64,000 nt of DNA from positions 806,001 through 870,000 of the forward strand of contig JAIXMF010000007.1 in NCBI GenBank assembly GCA_025201365.1. Direction: 5' to 3'. Source of the DNA: Syncephalis plumigaleata. Its lineage: Eukaryota; Zoopagomycota; Zoopagomycetes; Zoopagales; Piptocephalidaceae. The notes under the pieces were generated by a model. That model saw only the letters and a list, made by a program, of their open reading frames with translations. It ran no database searches and was not told the DNA's origin. The stretch's first letter is position 1. Each line of letters opens with the position of its first letter. Below are positions 37,513 to 49,423 of the stretch, piece after piece. The position numbers were made by a program, and so were the translations under genes.

Positions 37513-39717
37513 TTATACGTCATCGAAAATGACACTAGTAATAAGAGAGGAGCGTGCATCACGAAATGTCAATTGTACTGGACTTACAGCAAATGAGAAA
37601 CTACCACTAAGCATGCTAGATTGATCAACCGGTAATGGATGAACACCGATAATTTGAACTCTAACCAAATCATAAACAATGAGTCGTTGCGTGTATTTAC
37701 CATCTGCAGGTGGATCTAATAGGCATCGTTCAATTGAGGAAGAATAAGAAGCGGTAGTGCTAGTAGTAGACGGGACGGGTCCTCCTCTAGTTAAAGAGCC
37801 GGGCTCTTCGGAATGAGCACGTCTCGCCATACGACCTGATCTACTGATACGCAGATGGGCCAATTACGTGATAGAGTAGGGCACCGCCGAAAAAGTCCAT
37901 CTCACCGAGTAGTGTACCATCACTCGCGCGTAATATGCACAACTTCTTATGGGATAGATGCACGCATACACGATCAAGACTAGCGTGTAAGCGAACACCA
38001 CGTACGCAGCCTAGTGTGAAATGACGACGCCACTTGTACGGCCATCGAGCGAGCAAACGTGAAGCCATCGATAAGCTTCTGTGGCGGTTCTCTCGGCCAT
38101 TTCGATTGCATCATCATCGAGTAGCGCGTCAGACATGTGACGACGCTCACCGGATTACCGGCATTATCACACTGCGGCGAAGTATACGGTGCCAACTAGA
38201 ACGTGGATTGCACTCCAGTAAGTAGCAGGAATTGATCGTCTAATTGCGCCTCTAGCACATGAATGGTCATCGCGTACAATTGATAATGCCTTGTCGAAGT
38301 ACGCGTGCTTTAAGTGATAACTTGGTGGAGTAGAGGCAGCAAGTAAGGCGACCTCCTCGTAAGTAGGCGTAGGTGCCATTTGTAATATTGCCCATGAACA
38401 ATGATCGGGACTCGTCGTCTTTTCACTGCCACCGGCAATTAACCAGATACTATCATTTGTAGTGTCAGTCGTAACAACATCCCAGTTCCAGCCTAGTTTT
38501 GGTAGTTGATGCCGAATCAAATGAACACCAGATGCCAGTACACTCTGTCTATTACGTGTAGATGTAGATGACGATGCAGAAATGGTAGAATTATGACTAG
38601 TATAACCATTGCCAATAGTACTAGTAGCAGTGGAGGTAGTGGATGCTTTTAATAAAGGCGATATTGGTCCCACTACCGCTTCTACGATGCTTGTTTTGCC
38701 TGTAATGGCGTGTACTCTAATGATATGACGTCCCATTAATCGACACGTCATTGAACCCATAGGAATACGGGCTAGGAAGCGTAAACTACGCGCACACCAT
38801 AGCGTGGCATCCATAATACCGATACGACCTTGATTATGCACAAGTGCAAGTAAGTAGTGCGAATTAGCGCGTAACTCCACCGGTCCACGAGCATAGTCGG
38901 CCACCCGTTCTATAGCTTGCTCGTGTTGTTCATACGACGCATGAGCGATTACCTTCAACGATTTGGACAAAGATCGTGGATGCGGTAATGACACATGCAC
39001 GAGATGGCCACCCGCACGAGCTGCCACAGTAGCACCCATCCCGGCATTGACGAGTAGAGAGCGTGCCGTCATATCATCACGTCCCGGTAGCTGGCGTGTA
39101 CGATGCTGCCAGTGACCATGACGCCATGCTATCTCCAGTCGACATCGACGATAGTAGAGTTCACGCCAGTCGGACAACTCGCAAGTGTCGCGCCAATAGC
39201 TGAGTAGTGCGTGTTCAGCGCGCCATGTAGGAAAGTGCCAGCGATACAGGCGAGTATAATGGAGATTCGGCTCATGGGTAACCACCTGATAACAACGACG
39301 ACAAGTGTAGGCAAGTGCGAAGAACGTGACAGCCGGTAGCCATTCCATAATCTCGAGTATCAACTCGGCCGGTAAACGTAATAGAGCCGATAGTTTAGTG
39401 GGCGACATCGATAACGACTCGTTCGAATCGTTTAGTAACCATCGATTGGAATGAGGAGTCTGCGAGAGTGATAATGACGAGGATACCGATGAAGAAGCAT
39501 ACGGGTTCATGGCAATAAATGGCTCCATTTCCTCTCTTTCTATAGTAGACAATGATGGATAGTTGCAATGTCGAGGTCGACGCTTATCGTAATGTTGTTG
39601 CGATGGCGAAATAGAATCATCGTGCAAATTTGATATGAGTGGTGTGATTTGTTTCTGTTCCATTACTGTATACTTTGCAAACGTAGATGATGATGAGAAG
39701 TTGTTGTACGATAACAA
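37513..39717 (-). CDS. F-box protein with propeller-like tail (frame-broken)
   Basis: The main exon (39717 to about 38170) starts MLSYNNFSSS. Around residues 110-160 lies an F-box: LSALLRLPAELILEIMEWLP, FFALAYTCRRCYQVVTHEPN, then DWRELYYRRCRLEIAWRHGH, the linker typical before WD-like repeats. Beta-rich repeats follow (LLVNAGMGATVAARAGGHLV, LLALVHNQGRIGIMDATLWC, DSIWLIAGGS). Coding similarity continues past the first stop in other frames: CDNAGNPVSVVTCLTRYSMM, then FTLGCVRGVRLHASLDRVCV and LHILRASDGTLLGEMDFFGG-like sequence, then RISRSGRMARRAHSEEPGS to VIFDDV. That implies about three frame breaks near 38,180, 38,060 and 37,860. The sequence there is GC-balanced and not intron-like. Substrate unknown. 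Confidence 0.68.
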
Positions 39718-39802
39718 TGAGAATAAGATGTGCCATCAGTGGATACTGGTTGCCTTGTCGCTATTGCTCTACCACGTGTATTGCCACTAGAATACTCGGT
39801 TG

Positions 39803-40583
39803 CTATTGACTCTCTAATGATTTAGCCTTTCTAGTATGAACAGTGGATGTGACTGCGGCTGATGCGGTAATAGAAGGGATGTTGGTGGCAGTTTCCATGA
39901 CTACCATTTCTTCTTTCTCGTCTGCTACTACTCTATCATCAATGCTGTTTGATGTAGACGCTAGACAACCGATACTATGGCGATTATGCCGATATTGATG
40001 TTGATGTCGACAATGCATGTTGTCTGATTGATCGATGATACTATGACTAGTATATTCGGTATCACTACGATGGTTGCTGCGTTGATGTCGGGAAGGATTC
40101 AGTTGTGAATAAGAGGAGTTATTGGTGTGGATAGTAGTATCACTACGTACTTGCCGTAGTGTCAGTCCCCATGCTGAAAATGCAGTCATGCTATTCAAGC
40201 ATATGGCTTTTGAAGACTAAAGTAAAAAAGGAATACAAAAAGAAATAAACGAGAGAGAGAGAGAGAAAGGGATTACACTCCTGAAAAGAAGACAATTACC
40301 AAGAAATCTTTAGAGTAAGAAAAAGGAATAACAATGTACGAGATAGAATGCGCCTATGGCAAGTGTATATATGCATAACAGGATATGTAGGACCATTAGG
40401 CACTTGCTTCAAGTCACGCCAATCAATAGGTGTGTGAGTGCGAGCGATATGTGTGTGATATGTGTCCACCGGTTTTTCTAGGGACAAGCGTGTTGGGATA
40501 TGATAATTGGTGGATGATGCTCTAGACCGAACAGCATGGCTTCTTAGCATGCGTGCAATGCTATACAACATTATGACGAACAA
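39803..40583 (-). CDS. Unrecognised small protein, two candidate exons
   Basis: An upstream exon (about 40571 to 40297) starts MLYSIARMLRSHAVRSRASS, a basic Ser/Arg start like a mitochondrial presequence, followed by TRLSLEKPVDTYHTHIARTH and DWRDLKQVPNGPTYPVM. A downstream His/Ser-rich piece (MTAFSAWGLTLRQVRSDTT onward, ending at 39803) may belong to it through an intron of about 100 bases, but no phase-perfect join was found. The two parts may be separate. I do not recognise a family. Confidence 0.35.
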
Positions 40584-40936
40584 CCATATTCGATGCAGAT
40601 AATAGAATGCAACGCTCTATCAATGAATAATGCCAAGAATACGTTAGATATAATAGGATATACATTGCCACTGAATAGAAACTAATCTACAATCTTGTGT
40701 GATATCATTGTATATGCTTCTTAAATTGCAATTAATAAATGGAATACATAAATGACTAGTTAACATTCGTGCACAATAGTCGATTGATTAGAGAATAAGA
40801 ATAGCTAGATATATTTAAGCAAGTGTAGAAATATGAATAAAATGTTTAATCTTTGTTACTAGTAAAGTGTATAAGCAAGCAAGCAAGAGGTTACGATGCA
40901 CTAAGTAAATACGAATGAAATGTATAGTCGCTATTA
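40584..40936. other. Intergenic
   Basis: AT-rich 3' flank of NOP16 and promoter of the upstream small gene. Nothing recognised. Confidence 0.5.
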
Positions 40937-41858
40937 TTATTCCGTATTTTGCTGAGTGGCCAAGTAACGCTCACAAAGTGTTCGAATTTGTCCAACTGTT
41001 CGCTGTAATTTGTTCAATTTCAAATCACGGAATGCATTCTAATATTCGTATTATATTAATAATGCTAATGATATACAATTACTATCATTGATAGATTGTG
41101 ATGCTCACCTCATACCGATCACCATGCTTAGCGATCACCTCTTTGGCCCATTTGATCTCACCATGAGACAAGTGTCGCTGATGAGGGACATGCTCGGCTA
41201 TTTTACGTTCCATTTCTATAATACATCGTAATAGATTAGCATGTTTGGATTCTTCTGCTTCTACTTATGCTACAGCATGACACTTGACTCTACCTTGTAT
41301 AAGCTTAGATTTAGCCTTAACCTGTGGTATTATCGTTAAATCGTCATCCTCATCGTTGTCGTCGTGCTCGTCACCAGATTCGGCCTCAGTACCCATAATA
41401 ACACTAGTGATATTGCCGTTACTATCGCGCTTGATCATGGCACGTCCAGGACCTAGACGTCGCTTTAACGTGGCCTCATCCAGGCCCGATAGATCGCGTG
41501 TACCAGCAATGACATTGCTCGGTTGATAGGCTAGCTCGGCCGGGTCAGCAAGCGTGCCATCAAGTAGCGGATCTGCCTGGGTAGCCTGACGAACTAGCAT
41601 TTCATCCACTTCCTTGCTGCTCACTATCATCTCTTCTATTAGCTTGCTACGTTCTGTTCCGCCAGCTACACCATTAACGCGATGTGCCAGTCCTAGCTGG
41701 GCATAGTTTTGTCGAACGGTAAGTCGCTTGTCCCAGTGAGCTGCCACCAACTTATCCTGCGCAATGGGTCGTTTACGAGCAGTTCTCTTTGCCACACGCC
41801 GTGTATTCTTCTGTGTTGGTTGGCGGTTAACGCGACGTGCGTGAGGTCGTTTACCCAT
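40937..41858 (-). CDS. NOP16: Ribosome biogenesis protein Nop16
   Basis: Nucleolar 60S assembly factor. Three exons, about 265 residues. It starts MGKRPHARRVNRQPTQKNTR, the basic nuclear N-terminus, then AAHWDKRLTVRQNYAQLGLA, which is the family's W-D-K-x-L-T-x-x-Q-N-Y box. A middle acidic stretch (ESGDEHDDNDEDDDL) is followed by the C-terminal signature HLSHGEIKWAKEVIAKHGDR and YENAFRDLKLNKLQRTVGQI, ending YLATQQNTE. The frame is intact. Confidence 0.92.
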
Positions 41859-42279
41859 AATGCTTGATTAACAACTACAACTATAAGGAATTCCGATTGA
41901 TCAATGGTAAAAAAAGAAAAAAAAGAAAAGGTCAAAATAAATATTAATTCTGTTACACATCACCGAAAAGCCTGTAATTGCACTCATTCTTTAACACAAT
42001 TCATGTTGCATTATCGATTGATTGTTCATTTACATATGTGGCATAACATAGCCTATAGCATAGTTTAGTTTATTTAATGTAAAATAAACAATATAAATGA
42101 AATGCATTACAATTCTATGCGATGGTTATAAGAAACAGACATGTATAATATTGTACAATGTTCATATAAGGATTGTTGCTTATTTGTCTGAATCATTCTA
42201 CTTACAATAAAGAAATCTAACGAGAAAATCTCACATTTATTATTATGTAGCTATGCAATATCTTGCTGTATTGAATCAA
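41859..42279. other. Intergenic
   Basis: NOP16 promoter and 3' flank of the prolyl oligopeptidase gene. AT-rich, no coding signal. Confidence 0.5.
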
Positions 42280-44834
42280 CTATGGATACCATTTCAACTT
42301 GAGAGATAATGCCATAAATGATAGATCGGCGATCATCTCGTTGAATACTTGCGCATTTGATGCGCTGCCATGTCCACTATTGTCGTCGACCAGCAACATT
42401 AGTGGATTTGGATTGTTGGGAAGCTTGTACTGTAGCTCGGCTGCTAACTTGTACGAGTGAGCTGGCACGACGCGATCATCATTGAGACCGGTCTTCAGTA
42501 GCATGGCCGGGCAAACCTTCTTACTGCACACTTGTGTAGAGGCGAGTATTTCTTAGATACTCAAAGTCCGCTTTAACATCGGGATTACCATACTCTTGTA
42601 TCCAGAAGTTGCCTATGGTGAATTTATGGAAGCGCAACATGTCCATAACGCCTACCGTGGCCAGTGCACATCCAAACAGTTCGGGTGCTTGGTTAAGGTG
42701 GCGGCAACCAGCAATCCACCATTAGATTCGCCTTCAATGGTTAGCAATTCCGGCTTGGTGTATCCTTCCTTTACGAGGTAGCGGCAGCACTTTGGAAATC
42801 GTCAAAGCTATTCTGTTTCTTGTGTAGCATACCATCTTGATGCCATGTTTCACCGTATTCACTTCCACCGCGTATTCCGGCGATGGCAACGACACCTCGG
42901 AAATGTTTCATGAATACAACCCATAATGGATCGAACTTGGGCGTGCTATTTATCCCAAATCCGCCATAGCCATATAGTAGAGCAGGCTGCGAGCCGTCCA
43001 GTTTGATGTCTTTGCGTGCGACAACAGTGAGCGGGAATTTACGCCATCTTTACTGGGGACAAGGATGCTGCGAACTTGATATTCAGAACTATTCCAGCCT
43101 GGTAAGTTGGTTTATGAGCGGTGTCAGTTGCCGGTAGTGTACTCATAATGATAGTTGGTACTAGGGCTAATGTATGAAATCAGTTTGATGAATAGTTCGG
43201 TGCTGTTGTAAGGCTACTCATGGAGTATACAGAACCAACAGGCAATACTGATGAGATATCTCGCTCTCTTCTACCGGTCTTCAAATCGTGAATTACTACG
43301 TCACTCTTGGAATAGTTGAGATAGCTAATCGCCAGCTTGTCTTTGCCGAGTAAAATTACGTTCCCGGGGATTTTTGTTTCATGCTGAGGAATTAAATCGA
43401 CAAATCCCCGCTTTGGTGCATCCAGGTTGTATGTGGCAACCCTGTATCGTGGTGCATTAAGGTTGGTAACAAAGTAGAAGGTTTTCCTTCATTGGCAATA
43501 CTACAATAATGTTAGCAAATGTTTGATGTTTCGTACAGATGATTTCACTTACTAATAATAAGCAGCATCAAAGTTATCGACCACTTTGGTGAGTGCAAGC
43601 TTCTCAGGCACACCCTTACTCTGAGTCATTGGTGCTATATGCATTTTAGAGGCTTCGCTGCTGCCACCGACAATACCGAGAATAAGCCAAAGGCCATCAT
43701 CAGTAATGGTAGGCATGTAAGCTTTATCGTCGGAATTGGTGCTTTTGAACATAAGACGATCCTCGGACTGTGGTGTGCCCACCTTGTGATAGTAGAGCAT
43801 TGGCTTCCGCTGCGTCCGTTTTGGCATTGCTTCCACCTTCATTTCCGTCAGCATTTGAAAGACGCTAATCAGGAAAAGTCAGCGCATAAGTTGACATACA
43901 TAAATGTTACAAACATACCATGTAGAAAAAGCCGCTGTTATCCCTAGTCCATGCCATACTTGGGAATTTGACCTGTTCGATCGTGTCCTTTAGTTGAGCA
44001 CCTGCCTTGCATAAGGCATTATCCTCCACACAGCGTATGTGGATGGTAGACATGTCACTTCCGCCAACACTGATTGCATAGGCAAAGAAGTCACCAGAGG
44101 GAGAGAACGAATGGGTGCTAATGGTAGTGGTGCCATCCTTAGATAATGAGTTACATCAAAGAACATCTCTCTCTTGGAAGTCAACGATTCTTGATAGTAA
44201 ACGTCTGGCTGATCCTTCCCTGGTGCGGTAACAAAAGTAAAATACTTGTTGTTCACCTTTTCAGGTAAATCCGCTGTGGGATAGGTGCTGAATTTGTCGA
44301 ATCTAATCATCAACGGGTTAGATGACAATGTCAAACATGGATACCAAACTACTTACTCGGCTTTATAGGCCTTGGCATTTTTGTCTTTACTCAAATAATC
44401 CTTGGTGACTTTGTTCTGCGCTTCTACAAATGACTATCGGCAAGTTAGTAATGGAATAGGATGATCATTTGTCTACTAACCTTGGTGTTGGCGCTATTGG
44501 GATCCTCCAGCCAGCGATACGGATCAGCAATCTGGTAGCCATGCAGGGTTTCCTTTGTAGACTCATTTCGGAATACAGTCGGATATTTCCATGGCGTTGA
44601 CTCCGGTAACTGGTCCCCTTTTCCACGTAGATCGGAATTCGGACGACTTGGATCGGCTGGTAAGGCAAAACCCCAAACGACAGTGTCTTAATAATAGTAA
44701 TAATAGTGTAAAGTAGTTAGCATTGAGCAAAGATACGATTGATTTAGTCGATGCTTACCTTGTTTGTTAAGCAAGCCGATGCCAGCCGTGCTTGCCACGA
44801 ATACAAGAAATAGATTGCAAATTGATGAGTGCAT
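42280..44834 (-). CDS. Secreted prolyl oligopeptidase (S9A), frame-broken
   Basis: Cleaves short peptides after proline (family role). It starts MHSSICNLFLVFVASTAGIG, a signal peptide, unusual for a normally cytosolic enzyme. It continues FALPADPSRPNSDLRGKG, YQIADPYRWLEDPNSANTK and FVEAQNKVTKDYLSKD, the S9A N-terminal pattern. The catalytic part has GFGINSTPKFDPLW, AIAGIRGGSEYGETWHQDG, the nucleophile elbow GESNGGLLVAAT, NDDRVVPAHSYK (Asp) and DNSGHGSA (His). All three triad residues are present. Several introns (for example at about 44690-44755 and 44427-44480) join in phase. At least three frame breaks occur between about 44,150 and 42,540 although coding similarity continues through them. 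Lies in tandem with the next peptidase. Confidence 0.82.
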
Positions 44835-46295
44835 ATTAGCAATGATGATGATGCTGATGATGATGATGCTGACGATGTTGATATTGATGGTGATGTTGAT
44901 GAAATGCGAATTAATGCAAAGATATTATGAAATGAAGCTATAGCCTGCAAAGCAAATTAGAATGTGTTGTAGTTTGTACAGACGGTAATGTCAGCGTGTT
45001 TATTTATAGTAAAATTACTGAGTAATAATTGCTAGCGAGACAACTAGAACCATACTTTGAACAAGGGAGTAAGGATGAATAGCTAAATATAGTATTGGCT
45101 GCCACAATGAAGCAAAGCTGGATACTATTATCCGGTTACAATACTCCTTGATGGTTTCAAAATACAGCTATCATTTATGTCTGGTTGACATTTCGATACT
45201 TACAAGGAAGACACGAGCAATTGGTATTTCGCCATTCTAATAGGGTATTCGCTTGAAACCGTCTGTTACAATGTAGCACCAGGTAAAATAACCGAACATT
45301 CCAATTGATGCACTCGATATATTTACCATAGTTCTGTTGCATAGAATAAGAACGAGCATTGTTTGTCATTAAGCATACTAATCATGATTATCGTGTATTT
45401 GCAAGGTATTATCACTTCTGCTGGTGTATTCCGCACAGTTGCTTATAGACGCCTTCTCACTGCACTAGTAAATGCTTACTGTCGTCATTACTGTTCATAT
45501 TCCCGTTCACATAGACTTGTTTCGGCTGCATGTAGCACGAGATCCAGGAAACGAATAAAATGGAAGGTGCAATTTGTTCAATGCCTTTGGTGTTTCATAC
45601 GATATTGTAGAATACGGAGACAAGTGTCAAGTCTACTACAGGATATCCTTAGCTGTAACCGGTTGTTGTATACCTGCTACAATTGTATAGTAATAGCTAT
45701 ACGCTGTATGTACATTGCTATGGCGTATGAGCCGTTAGTACCCAGAAGATTGTATGGACATGACGATATTGCAATCGACATGTACCGCTATGCATCGATC
45801 ATGATGACTTGTCAACATTGATATATTGAATAGTTTTATTAATGTATGCTATACTTACGCACATCTAGCAATAGAACCAAACCCTTGATCTTTTCTCGTC
45901 TGATTGCCACATCTTTGTAGTGAACGCTTACTGATTCATGGTATAAATTGATTATACATGTCTTTAGTAACTTTATTGAAATTATTACCAATTAATTTAT
46001 GCGTTTGTTGCATGTGGATGTTCAGCATCATTAAGGAAATCCTCACCATAACATTCTGCAATGTGACTGTTGAATATACATGTGTCAATAGTAAATGGAC
46101 GAATATCATTCTTTCTTTGCTGGACAATATCATGTCATCAATATAACACTAGTTTTTTGGTGTATATCAACGAAATAAACGATGCAAAAATGCATGTATC
46201 GTATTGATAATGAAAAGTATATACGGTAAAACATAAAATCATACTTTTATTAAGCCTGCATTATAACATCGTAACATATCACATGTATTTGTTCA
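44835..46295. other. Intergenic between two S9 peptidase genes
   Basis: About 1.4 kb with GAT repeats near 44840-44895. Both strands carry fairly open frames between about 45,360 and 45,820, but no homology or splice pattern supports a gene. Confidence 0.45.
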
Positions 46296-48743
46296 TTAGC
46301 TTGTCCTCATGACAATGGATGGATCCTGAGCATTCATTCCCAGTTGCAATTTATCTATAGCATATGCAAGCATAGTGGCTATTTTGTTATTATACTTGTA
46401 ATTATTCGAATTTATCGCTAAATATCATCGAGTTAGCTCGCTAGTAAGTAAGCGTCAATAGTCACTCACTATGTCCGGCATCTTTATCCGCTAACATAAC
46501 AATTGTACGTGGATCCTTACGGCCATTTGAATTGCGAGCATTAGTGGTGGCACGTAATTTGGCCACCCATTTGGCTGGATCTACGATGGAATGTAAAGAA
46601 AAACCACCTGTTAATTATCGCCGCTTTTTTGTCACTATTCTAACATCGAATACTCACCCCAGTAAGGTACACGACGATCGTTCAGTCCTGCTAGGACAAG
46701 TACATTCGGGTATTCCTTATTCGGTTTGATATTATCATATGGCGAATATAACTTGATAGTATTGTAATACTCTTTCGATGTAATGGGATTTCCCCATTCG
46801 TAATTATCGGTGCTTGCGGTGGGATTATTCGGATCCATCATTGTGTCTAGTACATCGAGGAAGGGTACTATATACATATATACATATAGTGTAGGTCAAT
46901 GTCAGTATTCCCTTGGTTAATTTGCCTAGCATTTGCCACTTACCATTAAGAATGGCCACCTTGGCAATATCGGGCCTTTCATTGAGGACGGCACCGATCA
47001 GCATGCCACCGGCACTAGTGCCTTCGATCACCATCATATCGTGGCTTGTATACTTTTCGGCAACAAGTTTATCGGCGACTGATATAAAATCGCTAAACGA
47101 ATTCTTCTTTCTGTGTTGCTTGCCTTGCAATTGCCAACTTAAGTTTAACTCTCCTCCTCCTCTCACATGAGCAATTGCAAAGATAAACCCACGATCAAGC
47201 AACGAGATAACCTCTGGTTTAAAGCTAGGCGTGTATGCAATACCGTAAGAACCATAGCCGGTTAACCATAGGGGATTTCGACCGTCCTTCCTTTTCAGAT
47301 CTGCCCGATAGGCAATGGTAATAGGAATCAACTGGGAACTGCCATTAGCATCTGGAGCAGTTGGGGCGGTGATCATTGTAGTAACGTATCTTCCTCGTAC
47401 ATAGCCAGGGAATTCGTTTAAAGTAATCGTACCACGCTTTCCACTTTTCACATCATAAGTAAACGCGGTTAACGGTGTAATTAGCGACGCGTATCCAAAC
47501 TTGACCAGATGACTATCGAACACGGATTGTGTTGGAATATCGATACTATACGAAGCATCTGGGAATTTAATCGGAATTGGCGCTATTCCAGGCGTTAGTT
47601 TGCCATTTGTAAAGGGGAATATCTTCACTTGAATGTTTCCGGCTTGTTCGAACAATACAAGGTGCTCACGGAACACGAGTGTATTGACATCGACGGAATT
47701 GATCTCGCCTAGTACGGGTGTCCAGCTTTTAAAGTCTTTCTCCTGGCCTATGTCGCACACATAGTAATACCGATAAAGAGATTGTGTACCGTCCGGTTTA
47801 ACTTTACTGGCGATAAGGAACTGACTATTCAGGTGTTCCACCTTAATAATCTTGTTTAACGGATTGACAATGGGCATCAATGTGTTTTGATGTCGCTATT
47901 GGCATCCATGTAGAAGACGCTCGTTCCTTTCGCACTACCGCCATAGATGAAGAAATAGCGACCGCTGCTGGACTTTTCAAATTTAACCGTGGTAATATCC
48001 TCCCTGTCACCGTAAACTAGAACGTCCTTTTTACGAGTGTCACCGACCATATGTCGCATAATACGCTTGGCATGACCCTTTGCATCAACGGGTGTGTATA
48101 GAATGCTTTCCCCGGTGGCGGACCATTCAATCTGCGCATTAACATTCTCAATCGTGTAGTCAAGCATCGTCATAGTGGCGAGATTCTTGAAATAAATGGT
48201 GTATCTTTCATTGCCGGTACTGTCCACCGTAAATGCAAGCATCTCCTCGTTCTTTGCCGTTTTGAAGCTGCCTATTCTTCCGGCTGCTTTACCAAGCGTG
48301 TTGACATCTAGCATAGGTATTTCACGAGCAACTCGAACATTTGCTCGTTTTCTAAGATATATAGGATACGGCTTGTCGTTGTATTCCTTTTTTACATATG
48401 TATATGTGCCAGAATCCCATGAAGTAAGCACGGTGCCAAATGTGGTGTTCTGCTTATCTCCTCGAAAATCTTCTTCTTAGCAAGCGACTTTTTTGGAGCA
48501 CTTGCTGTGCGTATATCTCTTCATTTCTAAGGAATTCACCGACATCCTTGCTATTTAAACCCTCGTCCTTTATCCATTGGTAAGGATCATTGATCTTCTC
48601 GCCGTGATATGTATGTTGAAATGGTTCAGCTTCGTTGCTGGTGCAGTTGGTATTTCGTTAGGAATTGGAACTTGAACGTTGCCATTTGCTGCGGTTAACC
48701 CGACAACAGCAAAGATAGCGGCAAGGCAATAGAAGAGTTGCAT
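46296..48743 (-). CDS. Oligopeptidase B-like S9A peptidase with signal peptide, frame-broken
   Basis: Trypsin-like oligopeptidase family that cleaves after basic residues. It starts MQLFYCLAAIFAVVGLTAAN, a signal peptide, then YHGEKINDPYQWIKDEGLNS. Further signatures are TVDSTGNERYTIYFKNLAT, NPLWLTGYGSYGIAYTPSFK, AIAHVRGGGELNLSWQLQGK, the Ser elbow IEGTSAGGMLIGAVLNERPD, PFLDVLDTMMDPNNPTA, YEWGNPITSKEYY, YSPYDNIKPNKEYPNVLVLA followed by GLNDRRVPYW (Asp) and, in later exons, DPAKWVAKLRATTNAR and ADKDAGH (His). The protein ends PSIVMRTS. These block motifs are those of PtrB/OpdB rather than mammalian POP. Introns near 46,880, 46,640 and 46,430 fit. Three frame breaks lie near 48,630, 48,480 and 47,880. 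Confidence 0.85.
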
Positions 48744-49423
48744 TGTGTAAAGGCAAAGTAAGGATGGAAATCAAATCTAGGCGGTAATTGAAGATATGAA
48801 CGAGGAACTAGCGCTAATGCTCAGTTTAAATAGGTGCATTATCGCTCTCGTTCCTTCTTTCGTAAATGACTATTATGGAAGTTATACTAGATGCTGCTGG
48901 TGTTTTAGATTAGCATGCAATTACAGTAAATGTCACATTTCTAGACTCAGTTTTGAATCTAGCATCATCATCCGATTACTATGTATGGCTATCTACATAT
49001 TGCTGAACACGGATTATTTACGAAACCGACATTCCAATTTAGTACCGTCGCCCCTTATATCCATATGAAACCATACTGCATGTTCATCATGCGTATCATA
49101 TGGAATGGATAATGCATACTATTATCATTGTAGATATTACCGGGTTCCCAGTACTTCCAAACTAGCACAATGATATCAATTTATTAGTGACGCTTTTGAC
49201 CATTCAAGGGAATAATACACATGATGACCCGCATACTACAAGTAAGGATGACATTCATTTATGTGAATACTGAAAGCATGTCAATCATCATCTACAAGTG
49301 TATCATTTATGCTACAATACCAGTATATTATTGTCTAGTTGTTGATCTATTCATTACATACGCAACAATAAATATGATATATTTATCAGTTTGATCATGT
49401 TTATTTACTTGTATCAATGATCA
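48744..49423. other. Intergenic
   Basis: Promoter of the oligopeptidase B-like gene and 3' flank of the M28 protease gene. AT-rich, nothing recognised. Confidence 0.5.

Noticed and set aside
45363-45821. 152-codon plus-strand open frame between the two S9 peptidase genes
   Set aside because: Both strands are open in the same stretch, the product is Cys/Arg/Tyr-rich without any domain, and no splice or homology signal supports it.
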